From Ruminococcaceae bacterium UBA1730 (GTDB taxonomy: Bacteria > Bacillota > Clostridia > Oscillospirales > Acutalibacteraceae), in contig DCII01000041.1 in NCBI GenBank assembly GCA_002315935.1, forward strand, positions 1-21,888: DNA of 21,888 nt, written 5' to 3'. Every line of letters starts with the position of its first letter. The first letter of the stretch is position 1. Made by a program: the position numbers and the translations under genes. The notes beneath the pieces were generated by a model. It was given only the letters and a program-made list of their open reading frames with translations, did not search any database and had not been told where the DNA came from. Shown in pieces: positions 1 to 8,017 of this stretch.

Positions 1-20
1 ATGTGCGTGCCGAGCACACA

Positions 21-55
21 AAAAAATCCGCAATTACGGCGAATAATTGCGGATT
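21..55 (-). terminator. Rho-independent terminator of the kinase gene
   Basis: A perfect 12-bp inverted repeat (25-36 with 44-55, arm AATCCGCAATTA on the plus strand) encloses a 7-base loop. On the minus strand the stem is followed by a run of six T (21-26). It lies 43 bases beyond the kinase stop codon, the expected place for an intrinsic terminator. Confidence 0.85.
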
Positions 56-97
56 CAGATTTATTATATTTGATTACAGATTAAAAGATTAAAGATT

Positions 98-2053
98 TCA
101 GATTTTAATCCACAAAGCCGGACGAACAGCACCATGACCAATGTCGATAAAGTCACCGACATAATAAACCGTACCATAAGAGTAAACAGAGGCAGCAGTG
201 TACTGATCACAACCGGGCGAACGCAACCACCACCAGCAGGTAGCTTTACCACCTTTGGAGTGACTACTTGAAGTGTAGGTGCCTTGTGCAATCGCATATT
301 CTGTCGGAACACATTTTCTTTCTTCATCAGATGCAAAATACTTCTCAACTTCTGTTATACTCAGGATAAAAATCTTATCGTCTGTGTCATTACCGGAATT
401 TGTTGAATAATTGGGATTTGAATTTGCCGAAACTTTTGCAGATGCAATTATTCCCTTCTCATCTGCGTTAAATGCAACATTAAAGAAATTCTCATTGCAC
501 CATTTTCTTAATGAACTTGTTTCCCATGTTATATCAATATATTCTGTATTATAAGGCTTGGAATCAAGTGCTTTTTCACTTATGATAAGAGCTTTGCCAT
601 CTTTAACTTCAAGCACTCGCCACTCTATCTCTTCCTTACTGTTGGATGCTATATTATCCTGCTCATATGAACCAAACTTGATAACATCTCCGACTTTCAC
701 ATTTGCAAACTTTTTTTGCAAAATATTCTGAGTTTCAGAAGTACTTGTGTTTTCATCTGTTGTCGACTGCTTTGTATTGGCAATACTTTCAGTTTCCGAA
801 ATCAGTCCAACAGAATTTTCCTCGAATAACAACTTACTTGATTTCATCTTGACTCCAATAACCGTAATCAAAACAACCATAAAAGCTGCAACCGCAATAG
901 AAATTATCCTTTTTAAATATTTCTGCACTTTTTCTTCTGATTCTTGTTTCGCAATTTCATTTTCTGTCGTTTTCGGCTTTACGGAAGGAGAAATCTGCAA
1001 CTCGGTCTTCTGTCCTGCTCTTTCAATCAGGTCACCGTATTTCTGCCTCACGGCATCAGATGACATTGTTACCGTTGCATCTCCTGCGAAGAGTGGTTTA
1101 TCCTCTGCCGAAAGCTTTTCAAGAAATTCATCAGCGGTCTGGATTCTGTCTTTTTCTTTCAGTTCAAGTCCCTGCATAATCGCATACGCCGCATTTTTTG
1201 AAATATCAACAATCTCCGATATATTTTGAAGCTCATCATCGCCCGTGAGCCTTTCGATGCTCTCCTGTGGAGTTATTCCCGTGAGCATTTTATAAATCGT
1301 TGCAGCAGTTGCGTACATATCCGTGTATGTTCCATGCTTGCCCTTTGAAGAATATTGTTCCTTCGGAGCGTAGCCGTGCTTGAAAACAATGCTGTGACTG
1401 CCCTCTGCCATTCCTTCAAAGGTTCTTGCAGAGCCGAAATCAAGGAGCTTTATTCTGCCGTCATTGCAGAGAAAAATGTTATCGGGCGAAATATCCCTGT
1501 GGATTATCCCTTGTTTATGAACAGCCGAAAGAGTGTTCAGAATAGGCGTCATAATCCGAATAGTTTCTTCAAACGATAGTTTTCCCTTTTCCTTCAGATA
1601 TTCTTTAACATTTCTGCCCTCAAGCAGCTCCATGACTATATATGCCGTTCCGTTTTCTTTGAAAAAATCGTGAACTGTAACAACACTGTCAAGATATGAT
1701 AAACCTGCCATTTTGCGGCTTTCTTCAATTGTTTTCTCTATTCCTCTTTCGAAGGAATCCTTTGAATTTTTGTCACATTTAACGGTTGTTGCTCCCGTAT
1801 CTCTCGATGCAAGTCCCCGCGGCATATATTCCTTGATGGCAACCCTGCGCTTGAGGTTTTCATCCCACGCAACATAGGTTATCCCAAAACCGCCTCTTCC
1901 GAGGGTATTGCCGATAATAAACCTGTCCGCAAGACGACTTCCTGCCTGAAGCTCGTCAACCATTTCCTGCGTTTTTTCGCTGTCATATCCGCAAAACCGG
2001 CAGATTTTTTCCGAATCTTCAATCTGCTTCATGCAGTTCATGCATCTCTTCAT
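98..2053 (-). CDS. Membrane-anchored Ser/Thr protein kinase with N-terminal zinc ribbon and extracellular DUF6273-like domain
   Basis: 651 residues. An N-terminal zinc ribbon (C4, C7, C18, C21) precedes a Hanks-type kinase domain at about 43-315: glycine loop GRGGFG 52-57, ATP-anchoring K74, catalytic loop HRDISPDN 185-192 and DFG 205-207. The catalytic-loop Lys of HRDLKPEN is Ser here; catalytic D187 and metal-binding N192 are kept. One membrane helix (about 383-402) is followed by a Ser/Thr-rich linker and a C-terminal region (about 448-651) whose WETSSLRKW, WWLRSPG and VRPALW motifs resemble DUF6273. The expected topology is kinase inside and C-terminal domain outside, so an envelope-sensing role is inferred. 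ATG 2053 follows a GGAGG site; an ATG 5 bases upstream runs into a stop at once. The gene has its own promoter at 2085-2112 but is co-oriented with the DUF2752 and zinc-ribbon genes. Substrates are unknown. Confidence 0.9.
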   Translation of the reverse strand: MKRCMNCMKQIEDSEKICRFCGYDSEKTQEMVDELQAGSRLADRFIIGNTLGRGGFGITYVAWDENLKRRVAIKEYMPRGLASRDTGATTVKCDKNSKDSFERGIEKTIEESRKMAGLSYLDSVVTVHDFFKENGTAYIVMELLEGRNVKEYLKEKGKLSFEETIRIMTPILNTLSAVHKQGIIHRDISPDNIFLCNDGRIKLLDFGSARTFEGMAEGSHSIVFKHGYAPKEQYSSKGKHGTYTDMYATAATIYKMLTGITPQESIERLTGDDELQNISEIVDISKNAAYAIMQGLELKEKDRIQTADEFLEKLSAEDKPLFAGDATVTMSSDAVRQKYGDLIERAGQKTELQISPSVKPKTTENEIAKQESEEKVQKYLKRIISIAVAAFMVVLITVIGVKMKSSKLLFEENSVGLISETESIANTKQSTTDENTSTSETQNILQKKFANVKVGDVIKFGSYEQDNIASNSKEEIEWRVLEVKDGKALIISEKALDSKPYNTEYIDITWETSSLRKWCNENFFNVAFNADEKGIIASAKVSANSNPNYSTNSGNDTDDKIFILSITEVEKYFASDEERKCVPTEYAIAQGTYTSSSHSKGGKATCWWWLRSPGCDQYTAASVYSYGTVYYVGDFIDIGHGAVRPALWIKI

Positions 2054-2084
2054 TTCATTTCCTCCTATATAACCCTCGCCTTTT

Positions 2085-2112
2085 ATTTTACCACAAAATA
2101 CAGTGATGTCAA
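2085..2112 (-). promoter_or_regulatory. Sigma-A-type promoter for the kinase gene
   Basis: On the minus strand TTGACA (2107-2112) is a perfect -35. A 16-base spacer leads to TAAAAT (2085-2090, 5 of 6 matches) preceded by an extended TGG. It lies about 30 bases before the kinase start codon, in the gap after the DUF2752 gene. Confidence 0.7.
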
Positions 2113-2122
2113 CGAAATATAG

Positions 2123-2494
2123 TCAGAAAATATTCCGCAATATTCCAAACGCAATCAGAACGATAACCATAATAATCTGAATTATATTCTCTGCTTTTGA
2201 AAGGGTTGATTTGCCGTATCTTATCCATTGATAAATATATCTTCCGATAAAGAAAAGAATAAGCGGAAGCATGATAAAAAGAACGGGATTATAGCCGAAT
2301 GCCGCTTTGAAATCAAGCAATGCAAGGCTTCTGAACATTCTTGTTGCTCCGCAGCCCGGGCATTCAAGACCCGTTATCAGGTTAAAAAAGCAGGGAATAC
2401 CTATCCCTGTTTTCATAAAAAACAGCAAATAAGCACAGCCCAATGCAACGAGGACTGTGCTTGTTTTTATCGCTTTTTTCGCTCTTTCCTTCAT
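2123..2494 (-). CDS. DUF2752 family small membrane protein
   Basis: 123 residues. The family signature CPGCGATR is at 45-52, preceded by one hydrophobic segment (about 11-27) and followed by two more (about 68-84 and 104-119). These features define DUF2752, a membrane family of unknown function. The Cys pair (C45, C48) could bind metal or form a disulfide; that is inference. The start ATG overlaps the stop of the upstream zinc-ribbon gene by one base (TGATG), so the two are very probably translationally coupled. No obvious terminator follows before the kinase promoter, so read-through into the kinase gene is likely. Confidence 0.85.
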   Translation of the reverse strand: MKERAKKAIKTSTVLVALGCAYLLFFMKTGIGIPCFFNLITGLECPGCGATRMFRSLALLDFKAAFGYNPVLFIMLPLILFFIGRYIYQWIRYGKSTLSKAENIIQIIMVIVLIAFGILRNIF

Positions 2495-3078
2495 CAGCTG
2501 AGAGAAATCTTGTTAAGCTCATTCTGAATCAGGCAATAATCCGCAATTGCGAGCTGGCAGATTGCAAGAATAACAAAGAGAAGACCTAAATTTGAGGTGG
2601 CTTCGCCGTTAAGCTGTCTGATATTATCAAGCCTGTTTCCCGCCTTATAGAGCCAGTAATAGCCGTAAATTCCGCAGGTTACAACAGTCAGCAAAAGAAC
2701 TGTTATTGCACTCGGAGAATCGGCATCGGGAGCGGCAACATTAAGCTCGTTAATGAGCTTATAATACCAATACAAGCCGTAAATTCCGCAGGTCACAAAC
2801 GAAAGAATTATGCAGATTGCAAGATCTCTTCTCGGCACATCGGCACGGTATGTTCCGGCAGGCTGCTGATATGTCTGCTGATATGTATTCTGCTGTGGAT
2901 TATTCTGCTCCTGCTGAGACTTGTTTTCATAAAATCTCTGCTGATAGTCGGGAGCTGTGTTTTCTTTGGGAGCTTCAGCCTCCTGAGGCTGTTGAGCTTT
3001 ATTTACGGGTGCACCGCAGTTGATGCAGAACGAAGCATTTTCGGGAATTTTCGAACCGCAATTAGAACAGAACAGCAT
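2494..3078 (-). CDS. Zinc-ribbon, Gln-rich linker, DUF4234-type membrane protein
   Basis: 194 residues. An N-terminal zinc ribbon has C4, C7, C18 and C21, the same positions as in the kinase encoded 440 bases downstream. A low-complexity linker rich in Gln, Asn, Pro and Tyr spans about 28-78. Two repeats follow, each a hydrophobic helix with the core VTCGIYG-x-YW (about 84-113 and 122-151), and then a third hydrophobic stretch (163-182). The paired motif matches DUF4234. ATG 3078 has a GGAGG site at good spacing. The gap from the GH25 gene is 46 bases, with a possible TATAAT at 3105-3110 and no clear -35. The function is unknown; a membrane scaffold or sensor partner of the kinase is inference from the shared ribbon and gene order. 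Confidence 0.85.
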   Translation of the reverse strand: MLFCSNCGSKIPENASFCINCGAPVNKAQQPQEAEAPKENTAPDYQQRFYENKSQQEQNNPQQNTYQQTYQQPAGTYRADVPRRDLAICIILSFVTCGIYGLYWYYKLINELNVAAPDADSPSAITVLLLTVVTCGIYGYYWLYKAGNRLDNIRQLNGEATSNLGLLFVILAICQLAIADYCLIQNELNKISLS

Positions 3079-3124
3079 AAGATAACCTCCGTTAACTTTC
3101 TGAAATTATAAAACTGCTGACATT

Positions 3125-4432
3125 TTATGCCATAAACATAGCCATAATCTTGCTGATTATGTTGAGACACCAAATAATGGCATTGGTAAGCATAACCAAA
3201 ACATTCTGAAGAAAACCGTCACCGTCAAGCTCCATATACGGAGATGTTTCCGTCTCGGCTGGCTGTGTAGTTTCCGGAACAGGATTGGTAACGGGTTCGG
3301 TAACAGGTTCGGTAACGGGTTCAGCCTGAGCGACCTTAACCGTAATAACGAGCTTATCGCTGAATGACTGAGCAGTGCCCGAAGTAGGTGTTACTAAAAC
3401 ACTTGCGGAAATTTCCGCCGAGCCTGCGGCAACAGCTGTTATAAGACCGTTCGCACTGACTGTTGCAACTCCGGAATCGGAGCTTGACCATGTAACTGCT
3501 CCGGCAGTGCCGATAGCCGCAAGAGATGCCGCATCTGTTTTTGCCGACGCCTGAAGCGTTTCACCGACAGTAATTTCCGTCTTCGGTGCAGAAACCTCTA
3601 TTTTCTTAACATCGGAGGTTTTAACATATCTGAAATTCATGTCAACATTTCCGCTTATGCCGTCAACTCTGCCCGTCGGAGTATATTGCCACATGGTATA
3701 ATTACCGCTATATGTGGGAGTAGTCTTATATTCAGCAAGCCACACGGGATATTTTGACTCAATGTTGCTGACAATTATTTTATCGTTGAGCATATATTTA
3801 TTTGCATAGAGCATCGGCTGGTAGCCTGCCGCACTGATTTTGTTAAGGAATGCAAGGCAAATCAGCGTCTGATAGAAGTTGGCAAGCTTTGCATCGTATA
3901 ATCTGCCCGAATATCTGCTTCCGCTTTCCGCATATTCGCAGTCATAAACAATCGGCAGAGTGATATTTTTGCCCTTGATTGCATTGAGAACAAATGTTGC
4001 CTCCTCCTCTGCTTCTGCGGTTGTGATTGCCTGTGTGTAGAAATAAACGCCAACCTTGATACCTGCCGCAAGAGCACCTGTAACATTTGTTTCAAACATA
4101 GAATCGGAGAAGAGACCGCCCTCCGTGTTACCTCTGTATCCGACACGGATAATAGCTTCACGAACTCCGTCTGCATAAACCTTCGCCCAGTCTATTGTGC
4201 CGTTATGCTTTGAAACATCAATGCAATTGATAATATCATATCCGCTTGAAAATCTTGAGTCATGAGAATATGTAACCGAGGTATACGCCTGCGGAGCATT
4301 CTTTGCAGAAGCAGAAGCTCCGGTTAAGCTCATCGGGTCTTCATCGGCAACAGCAACGAAGGCCGAAAGCGAAGAGAAAACAACGATGATTGAGCAGAGA
4401 ATAAGACTTAATACCTTTTTAAATGACTTCAT
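3125..4432 (-). CDS. Secreted GH25 muramidase with BIG2-like domain and C-terminal hydrophobic tail
   Basis: 435 residues from ATG 4432, which has an AGGGGG ribosome site; an upstream in-frame start has none. A signal peptide spans about 1-29. The GH25 lysozyme domain (about 66-270) has D72 in IDVSKHNG and the D164-x-E166 pair in YDCEY, the expected active-site acids, and should cleave the beta-1,4 bond of peptidoglycan glycan strands. A BIG2-type immunoglobulin fold (about 277-367) has the WSSSDSGVATVSANGLITA signature. A Pro/Thr/Glu linker (370-397, EPVT repeats) leads to a hydrophobic C-terminus (about 407-434) with no sortase motif or basic tail. A role in wall remodelling is inferred. 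A candidate promoter lies at 4477-4505. Confidence 0.9.
   Translation of the reverse strand: MKSFKKVLSLILCSIIVVFSSLSAFVAVADEDPMSLTGASASAKNAPQAYTSVTYSHDSRFSSGYDIINCIDVSKHNGTIDWAKVYADGVREAIIRVGYRGNTEGGLFSDSMFETNVTGALAAGIKVGVYFYTQAITTAEAEEEATFVLNAIKGKNITLPIVYDCEYAESGSRYSGRLYDAKLANFYQTLICLAFLNKISAAGYQPMLYANKYMLNDKIIVSNIESKYPVWLAEYKTTPTYSGNYTMWQYTPTGRVDGISGNVDMNFRYVKTSDVKKIEVSAPKTEITVGETLQASAKTDAASLAAIGTAGAVTWSSSDSGVATVSANGLITAVAAGSAEISASVLVTPTSGTAQSFSDKLVITVKVAQAEPVTEPVTEPVTNPVPETTQPAETETSPYMELDGDGFLQNVLVMLTNAIIWCLNIISKIMAMFMA
3287..3322 (-). repeat. 12-base tandem repeat coding EPVT units
   Basis: Three copies of a 12-base unit (GGTAACRGGTTC on the plus strand) in tandem, the middle copy differing by one base. 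They encode the EPVT repeats of the GH25 linker. Such linkers usually act as flexible wall-spanning spacers, and the copy number may vary between strains. Confidence 0.8.
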
Positions 4433-4476
4433 AATCAGTCCCCCTGTTTTTAAAAATCCGTTCCTGTTATAAACAC

Positions 4477-4505
4477 ATAGTACCATAATCAATGCTGTTT
4501 TGCAA
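4477..4505 (-). promoter_or_regulatory. Candidate promoter for the GH25 gene
   Basis: On the minus strand TTGCAA (4500-4505), a 17-base spacer and TACTAT (4477-4482) with extended TGG. Each hexamer matches 4 of 6. It sits in the 80-base gap after the HAD gene, about 45 bases before the GH25 start. Confidence 0.45.
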
Positions 4506-4512
4506 CTGTAAA

Positions 4513-5940
4513 TTATTCATGTGAATGATAACCATTATAACTTTTGAAGAAGCCATATCTGAAGCCGAATAAACCTTCTTCGGTCCTGAGAGAAAAGGTG
4601 TTGATGATTTTTTCTGTTGTAATTCCGTTTTCGATAAAATAATCAAGCTCTGCCTGATTATCTTCGCTCAAAAAAAGAATATCCTCAGACTTTCCGAAGC
4701 GGATTGTTTTGTTACTGTTTCTGAATGTTCTCTTTCCGTTTTCGTCTCTGCCTTGAAGAACATAAAGCGTGTCGCCGTTTTCGTTTGCCTTCATGAGGTC
4801 ATAGCCGAGATTATTCTTCTGATAAACAGCAAGCTCCGAAACAAGTCCGCCGCCGTCAATGACCTTTCTTGATGCTCTGTTGAAGCAGATAACAAGCTTG
4901 AGAGTTTTATATTCTGTGCAGAAATTAAAATCGCCGGTCGAATCCATAAAGCCGGCAATCGGTCCGTGGTTGCCGTATTCGGGAGCAATTGCATGGGAAA
5001 TTGCAGTAACCTTGCCGTCTGCAAACGGCTGTGCGTGGGTCGGAGCGGCCATCCTTGACCAATTTCCGTCTACAAGAGCATAGAAGCCGCAACCCGTATC
5101 ATAATCGTACCCGTTGATATATCTGCCGTTTTTATCGGTTTTGTTTGTCATGCCGAGCATACCCTTGATATAATCATGAAGCCCGAAGCAATCAATGCAG
5201 GCTCTGACCGCTCCCGTGCAGGAGGCGGAGCATACCCAGACATCAATGCCGTTTTCAGAAAGTGATTTATAAAGCTCCTTGACATTTTCCGTTACACTTA
5301 CACCGAGAGTAAACTCATAGGAAAGCTGACCGACCTTTGAAGCAATTTCGGGGCTGTCCCACCTGACCGAAACGGTGTCGCTATCTCTGAATTTATCGGC
5401 ACAGCGAACGCCTAAGTCATAGATTTCTTCCTCGGTCATACCTGCGAACCAATAGAGAATCCACGGATAGGCAATCGTTGCCGATTCAACATCGTAAACG
5501 AGGTCATACATAAGACGGAGCTTTGTTGAAAATTCCTTCCAATAAGCATCCGAATGAAGAGCTTCAAGCCTGTCCTCAGCCAAGCCTTTTGCGGTGAACG
5601 GACCGTAGGTGTTCCAAAGATTTGTGTAGGCATTGACAATATCATCAACCAAATCGCCGTATGAACCTTTGAAATAACCGTAGCCGCTCAAATCCTTCGA
5701 GGTGTCGCTCAGATCAGTATAAAGAATTTCCCTGAGCTTTTCGGGCTTAATCTCAAAAGCCATAACCATAAGCTGATAAGCCGCAAGCTGCTCCTCGCAG
5801 TCAAAAATTGTTGTTGTGTTGTCGAAATCAAAAACCGCATATGAAGTGTTATCATAGCCTTCGGAATTTTTTCCGTAATTGATAATCAAATCATTCACAG
5901 CTTTTTTAACATCATCCGACCAATCGTTTCTGATAAGCAA
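4513..5940 (-). CDS. HAD-superfamily phosphatase (phosphoserine-phosphatase-like)
   Basis: 475 residues. HAD motif I is DFDNT 38-42, with D38 the nucleophile and D40 the acid/base. Motif II is VCSAS 236-240. The motif III lysine is probably K310. Motif IV is FMDSTGD with D333 and D337. About 190 residues, partly helical, separate motifs I and II as a large cap, so the protein is much longer than a typical serB phosphatase. No signal peptide is visible, so it is probably cytosolic. The start is TTG at 5940: a GGAAA ribosome site lies at proper distance and the next Met is well inside the domain. Its substrate cannot be read from the sequence. It lies between rfbB (89-base gap) and the GH25 gene. 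Confidence 0.8.
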   Translation of the reverse strand: MLIRNDWSDDVKKAVNDLIINYGKNSEGYDNTSYAVFDFDNTTTIFDCEEQLAAYQLMVMAFEIKPEKLREILYTDLSDTSKDLSGYGYFKGSYGDLVDDIVNAYTNLWNTYGPFTAKGLAEDRLEALHSDAYWKEFSTKLRLMYDLVYDVESATIAYPWILYWFAGMTEEEIYDLGVRCADKFRDSDTVSVRWDSPEIASKVGQLSYEFTLGVSVTENVKELYKSLSENGIDVWVCSASCTGAVRACIDCFGLHDYIKGMLGMTNKTDKNGRYINGYDYDTGCGFYALVDGNWSRMAAPTHAQPFADGKVTAISHAIAPEYGNHGPIAGFMDSTGDFNFCTEYKTLKLVICFNRASRKVIDGGGLVSELAVYQKNNLGYDLMKANENGDTLYVLQGRDENGKRTFRNSNKTIRFGKSEDILFLSEDNQAELDYFIENGITTEKIINTFSLRTEEGLFGFRYGFFKSYNGYHSHE

Positions 5941-5971
5941 AGTCTGATTTCCTTTCTCTTCTTTATATGCC

Positions 5972-6024
5972 GAAAACGAAATAAAAAGTTTCAGACAATG
6001 ATACCTATAATGCTTTTCGTTTTC
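5972..6024 (-). terminator. Possible weak terminator hairpin after rfbB
   Basis: A perfect 10-bp inverted repeat (GAAAACGAAA, 5972-5981 with 6015-6024) starts 6 bases past the rfbB stop. The loop is long (33 bases) and AT-rich, and no clean U-run follows on the minus strand, so termination is uncertain. Confidence 0.3.
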
Positions 6025-6029
6025 ATGTT

Positions 6030-7049
6030 TTATCTTTTTCCGTACATCTGCTCATAATACTTTGTATATTCGCCCGAGGTGCATTCAGCCATCCATTCCA
6101 TGTTGTTCTTATACCACTCAATAGTCAGCTCAATGCCTTCTGCAAACATCGTTGTGGGAGTCCATCCAAGCTCTTCATTCGCCTTTGTCGGGTCAATTGC
6201 GTATCTTTGGTCATGACCCTTTCTGTCTGCAACATAGGTTATCAGACTTTCGGGCTTTCCGAGCTTCTGAAGAATAATTCTCACTATTTCGATATTCGCC
6301 TTTTCGTTGTGACCGCCGAGATTATAAACCTCGCCTACCCTTCCCTTTTCAAGCACCGCAAGAATTCCGTAGCAATGGTCCTTGACATAAAGCCAGTCCC
6401 TGACATTCAGTCCCTCTCCGTAAACGGGAAGAGCTTTATCCTGCGAAGCATTGTTAATCATCAGCGGAATAAGCTTTTCGGGGAACTGATAGGGTCCGTA
6501 GTTATTACTGCATCTCGAAATAGTTACGGGCAAACCATAGGTTCTGTAATAAGCAAGTGCAAGAAGGTCTGCCGATGCCTTCGAGGTTGAATAAGGACTG
6601 CTCGTATGAATCGGCGTGTCCTCGTGGAAAAACAGGTCAGGTCTGTCAAGCGGAAGGTCTCCGTAAACCTCATCCGTTCCGACCTGATGAAATCTTTTAA
6701 CTCCGTATTTTCTACAGGCATCCATCATGACCTGCGTGCCGAGAATATTTGTTTCAAGGAATATTCCCGGATTTTCAATGCTCCTGTCAACATGGGACTC
6801 AGCCGCAAAATTAACAACAACATCCGGATGCTCTTTTTCGAAAATCCCGAAAATTCCGTCTCTGTTGCGGATGTCTTCTTTATAGAATACAAAATTCGGA
6901 TTTTCCATCGCCTTATTCAGCGTATGGATATTTGCGGCATATGTCAACGCATCAACGCAGACAATCTGCCAATCCGGACGCTCTTCAAGCAGAAGATATA
7001 TGAAATTTGAGCCGATGAATCCGGCTCCACCGGTAACAAGTATTTTCAT
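6030..7049 (-). CDS. rfbB: dTDP-glucose 4,6-dehydratase
   Basis: 339 residues, full length for RmlB/RfbB, a short-chain dehydrogenase family member that converts dTDP-glucose to dTDP-4-keto-6-deoxyglucose. The NAD-binding GGAGFIGSNF is at 7-16. The catalytic segment GTDEVYG supplies the Thr-Asp-Glu triad, and the Tyr-x3-Lys pair is in SPYSTSKASAD. The SRCSNNYGPYQFPEKLIP segment is typical of the family. The gene follows the second RfbA-like gene after 7 bases and belongs to the same operon. The product can feed dTDP-L-rhamnose or other deoxysugar routes. rfbC and rfbD, needed for rhamnose, are not in this window. Confidence 0.95.
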   Translation of the reverse strand: MKILVTGGAGFIGSNFIYLLLEERPDWQIVCVDALTYAANIHTLNKAMENPNFVFYKEDIRNRDGIFGIFEKEHPDVVVNFAAESHVDRSIENPGIFLETNILGTQVMMDACRKYGVKRFHQVGTDEVYGDLPLDRPDLFFHEDTPIHTSSPYSTSKASADLLALAYYRTYGLPVTISRCSNNYGPYQFPEKLIPLMINNASQDKALPVYGEGLNVRDWLYVKDHCYGILAVLEKGRVGEVYNLGGHNEKANIEIVRIILQKLGKPESLITYVADRKGHDQRYAIDPTKANEELGWTPTTMFAEGIELTIEWYKNNMEWMAECTSGEYTKYYEQMYGKR

Positions 7050-7056
7050 TGAGTTA

Positions 7057-8001
7057 TCAATCCTTTTGTTTCAGCGATTCATCCTCCGTGCCCCAAATCG
7101 GTCTTTCGCCCGGTTTGATTGAAGAATAGAGAATCCTGCCGTCTGCAACATTTTTCAAATGCTGACCGTAAGGCGATTTGCCGTATCTCTGAGCAGACTG
7201 CATAAGCTCCTCATGAGTTATCCAACGATTATTATATGCAATTTCTTCGGGAACCGAAACCTGAATTCCCTGAAGCTTTTCAATAGTCTGAATATATTTT
7301 GCGGCTCTCGAAATGTTGATTTCATCATCAGCCTCAAACCAAGAAAATCCACGGTTCATGAATTTGATGTTTAGCTTACCATCTTCAAGATACCTTTGGT
7401 TGATATCCGTTATTTCAAGCTTACCTCTCGCCGAAGGCTTGAGTGCCTTTGCATATTCAACAACTCTGTTATCATAGAAATAAATTCCCGTAACCGCATA
7501 TGATGAAACGGTATGCTCGGGCTTTTCGATGATTGCAACAGGGTTATTATTTTCATCAAGCTCAACAACGCCGTATTCCTGCGGCTTATCAACATAGATG
7601 CTGAATATCGTTGCACCGTCCTTGACCTTGCCTGCCTGACGAAGCATATATCCGAGACCGTTCCCGTAAAAGATATTATCTCCGAGAATCATCGCAACGC
7701 AGTCATTTCCTATGAATTCCTCGCCGATAATAAATGCCTGTGCAAGTCCGTCAGGATGCTCCTGAACCGCATACGAAAGATTGATTCCGAACTGCTTTCC
7801 GTCTCCGAGAAGTCTTTTGAGCTTCGGCACATCGTCACGGGTTGAAATAATCAAAATATCTCTGATTCCCGCAAGCATAAGAGTTGTCATCGGATAATAT
7901 ATCAACGGCTTATCATAAACCGGAAGAAGCTGTTTGCAGGTGATGAGCGTCATCGGATAGAGCTTTGTGTTTGAACCGCCCGCAAGAATAATTCCTTTCA
8001 T
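7057..8001 (-). CDS. Diverged RfbA-like nucleotidyltransferase paralogue with altered catalytic motifs
   Basis: 314 residues and clearly homologous to the RfbA encoded just upstream over its whole length. The nucleotide-binding signature GAGTRLYPLT has become GSNTKLYPMT, replacing the conserved Arg by K13. K23, D108 (LGDN) and E159 (EKP) are retained. The metal-binding AWLDTGT motif has become SWFEADD, with Glu (E223) in place of the Asp and loss of the following Thr-Gly. About 20 extra residues (ILYSSIKPGERP and on) extend the C-terminus. It may be an RfbA with altered substrate use, a regulatory or structural partner of the true RfbA, or an enzyme losing activity. The gene starts 16 bases after rfbA and ends 7 bases before rfbB, so it is kept inside the operon. 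An AAGGA site precedes ATG 8001. Confidence 0.85.
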   Translation of the reverse strand: MKGIILAGGSNTKLYPMTLITCKQLLPVYDKPLIYYPMTTLMLAGIRDILIISTRDDVPKLKRLLGDGKQFGINLSYAVQEHPDGLAQAFIIGEEFIGNDCVAMILGDNIFYGNGLGYMLRQAGKVKDGATIFSIYVDKPQEYGVVELDENNNPVAIIEKPEHTVSSYAVTGIYFYDNRVVEYAKALKPSARGKLEITDINQRYLEDGKLNIKFMNRGFSWFEADDEINISRAAKYIQTIEKLQGIQVSVPEEIAYNNRWITHEELMQSAQRYGKSPYGQHLKNVADGRILYSSIKPGERPIWGTEDESLKQKD

Positions 8002-8017
8002 CTAACCCATCCTTCTG

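Noticed and set aside
64..348. Minus-strand frame of 94 codons at the end of the kinase gene
   Set aside because: It overlaps the kinase in another frame and has no recognisable domain; the kinase frame carries the DUF6273-like motifs.
747..1229. 160-codon plus-strand frame opposite the kinase
   Set aside because: Antisense to the kinase domain and linker, low-complexity Ser/Phe-rich translation, no ribosome site.
3287..3322. Possible minisatellite of regulatory meaning
   Set aside because: The units are in frame and code for the EPVT linker of the GH25 enzyme, a sufficient explanation.
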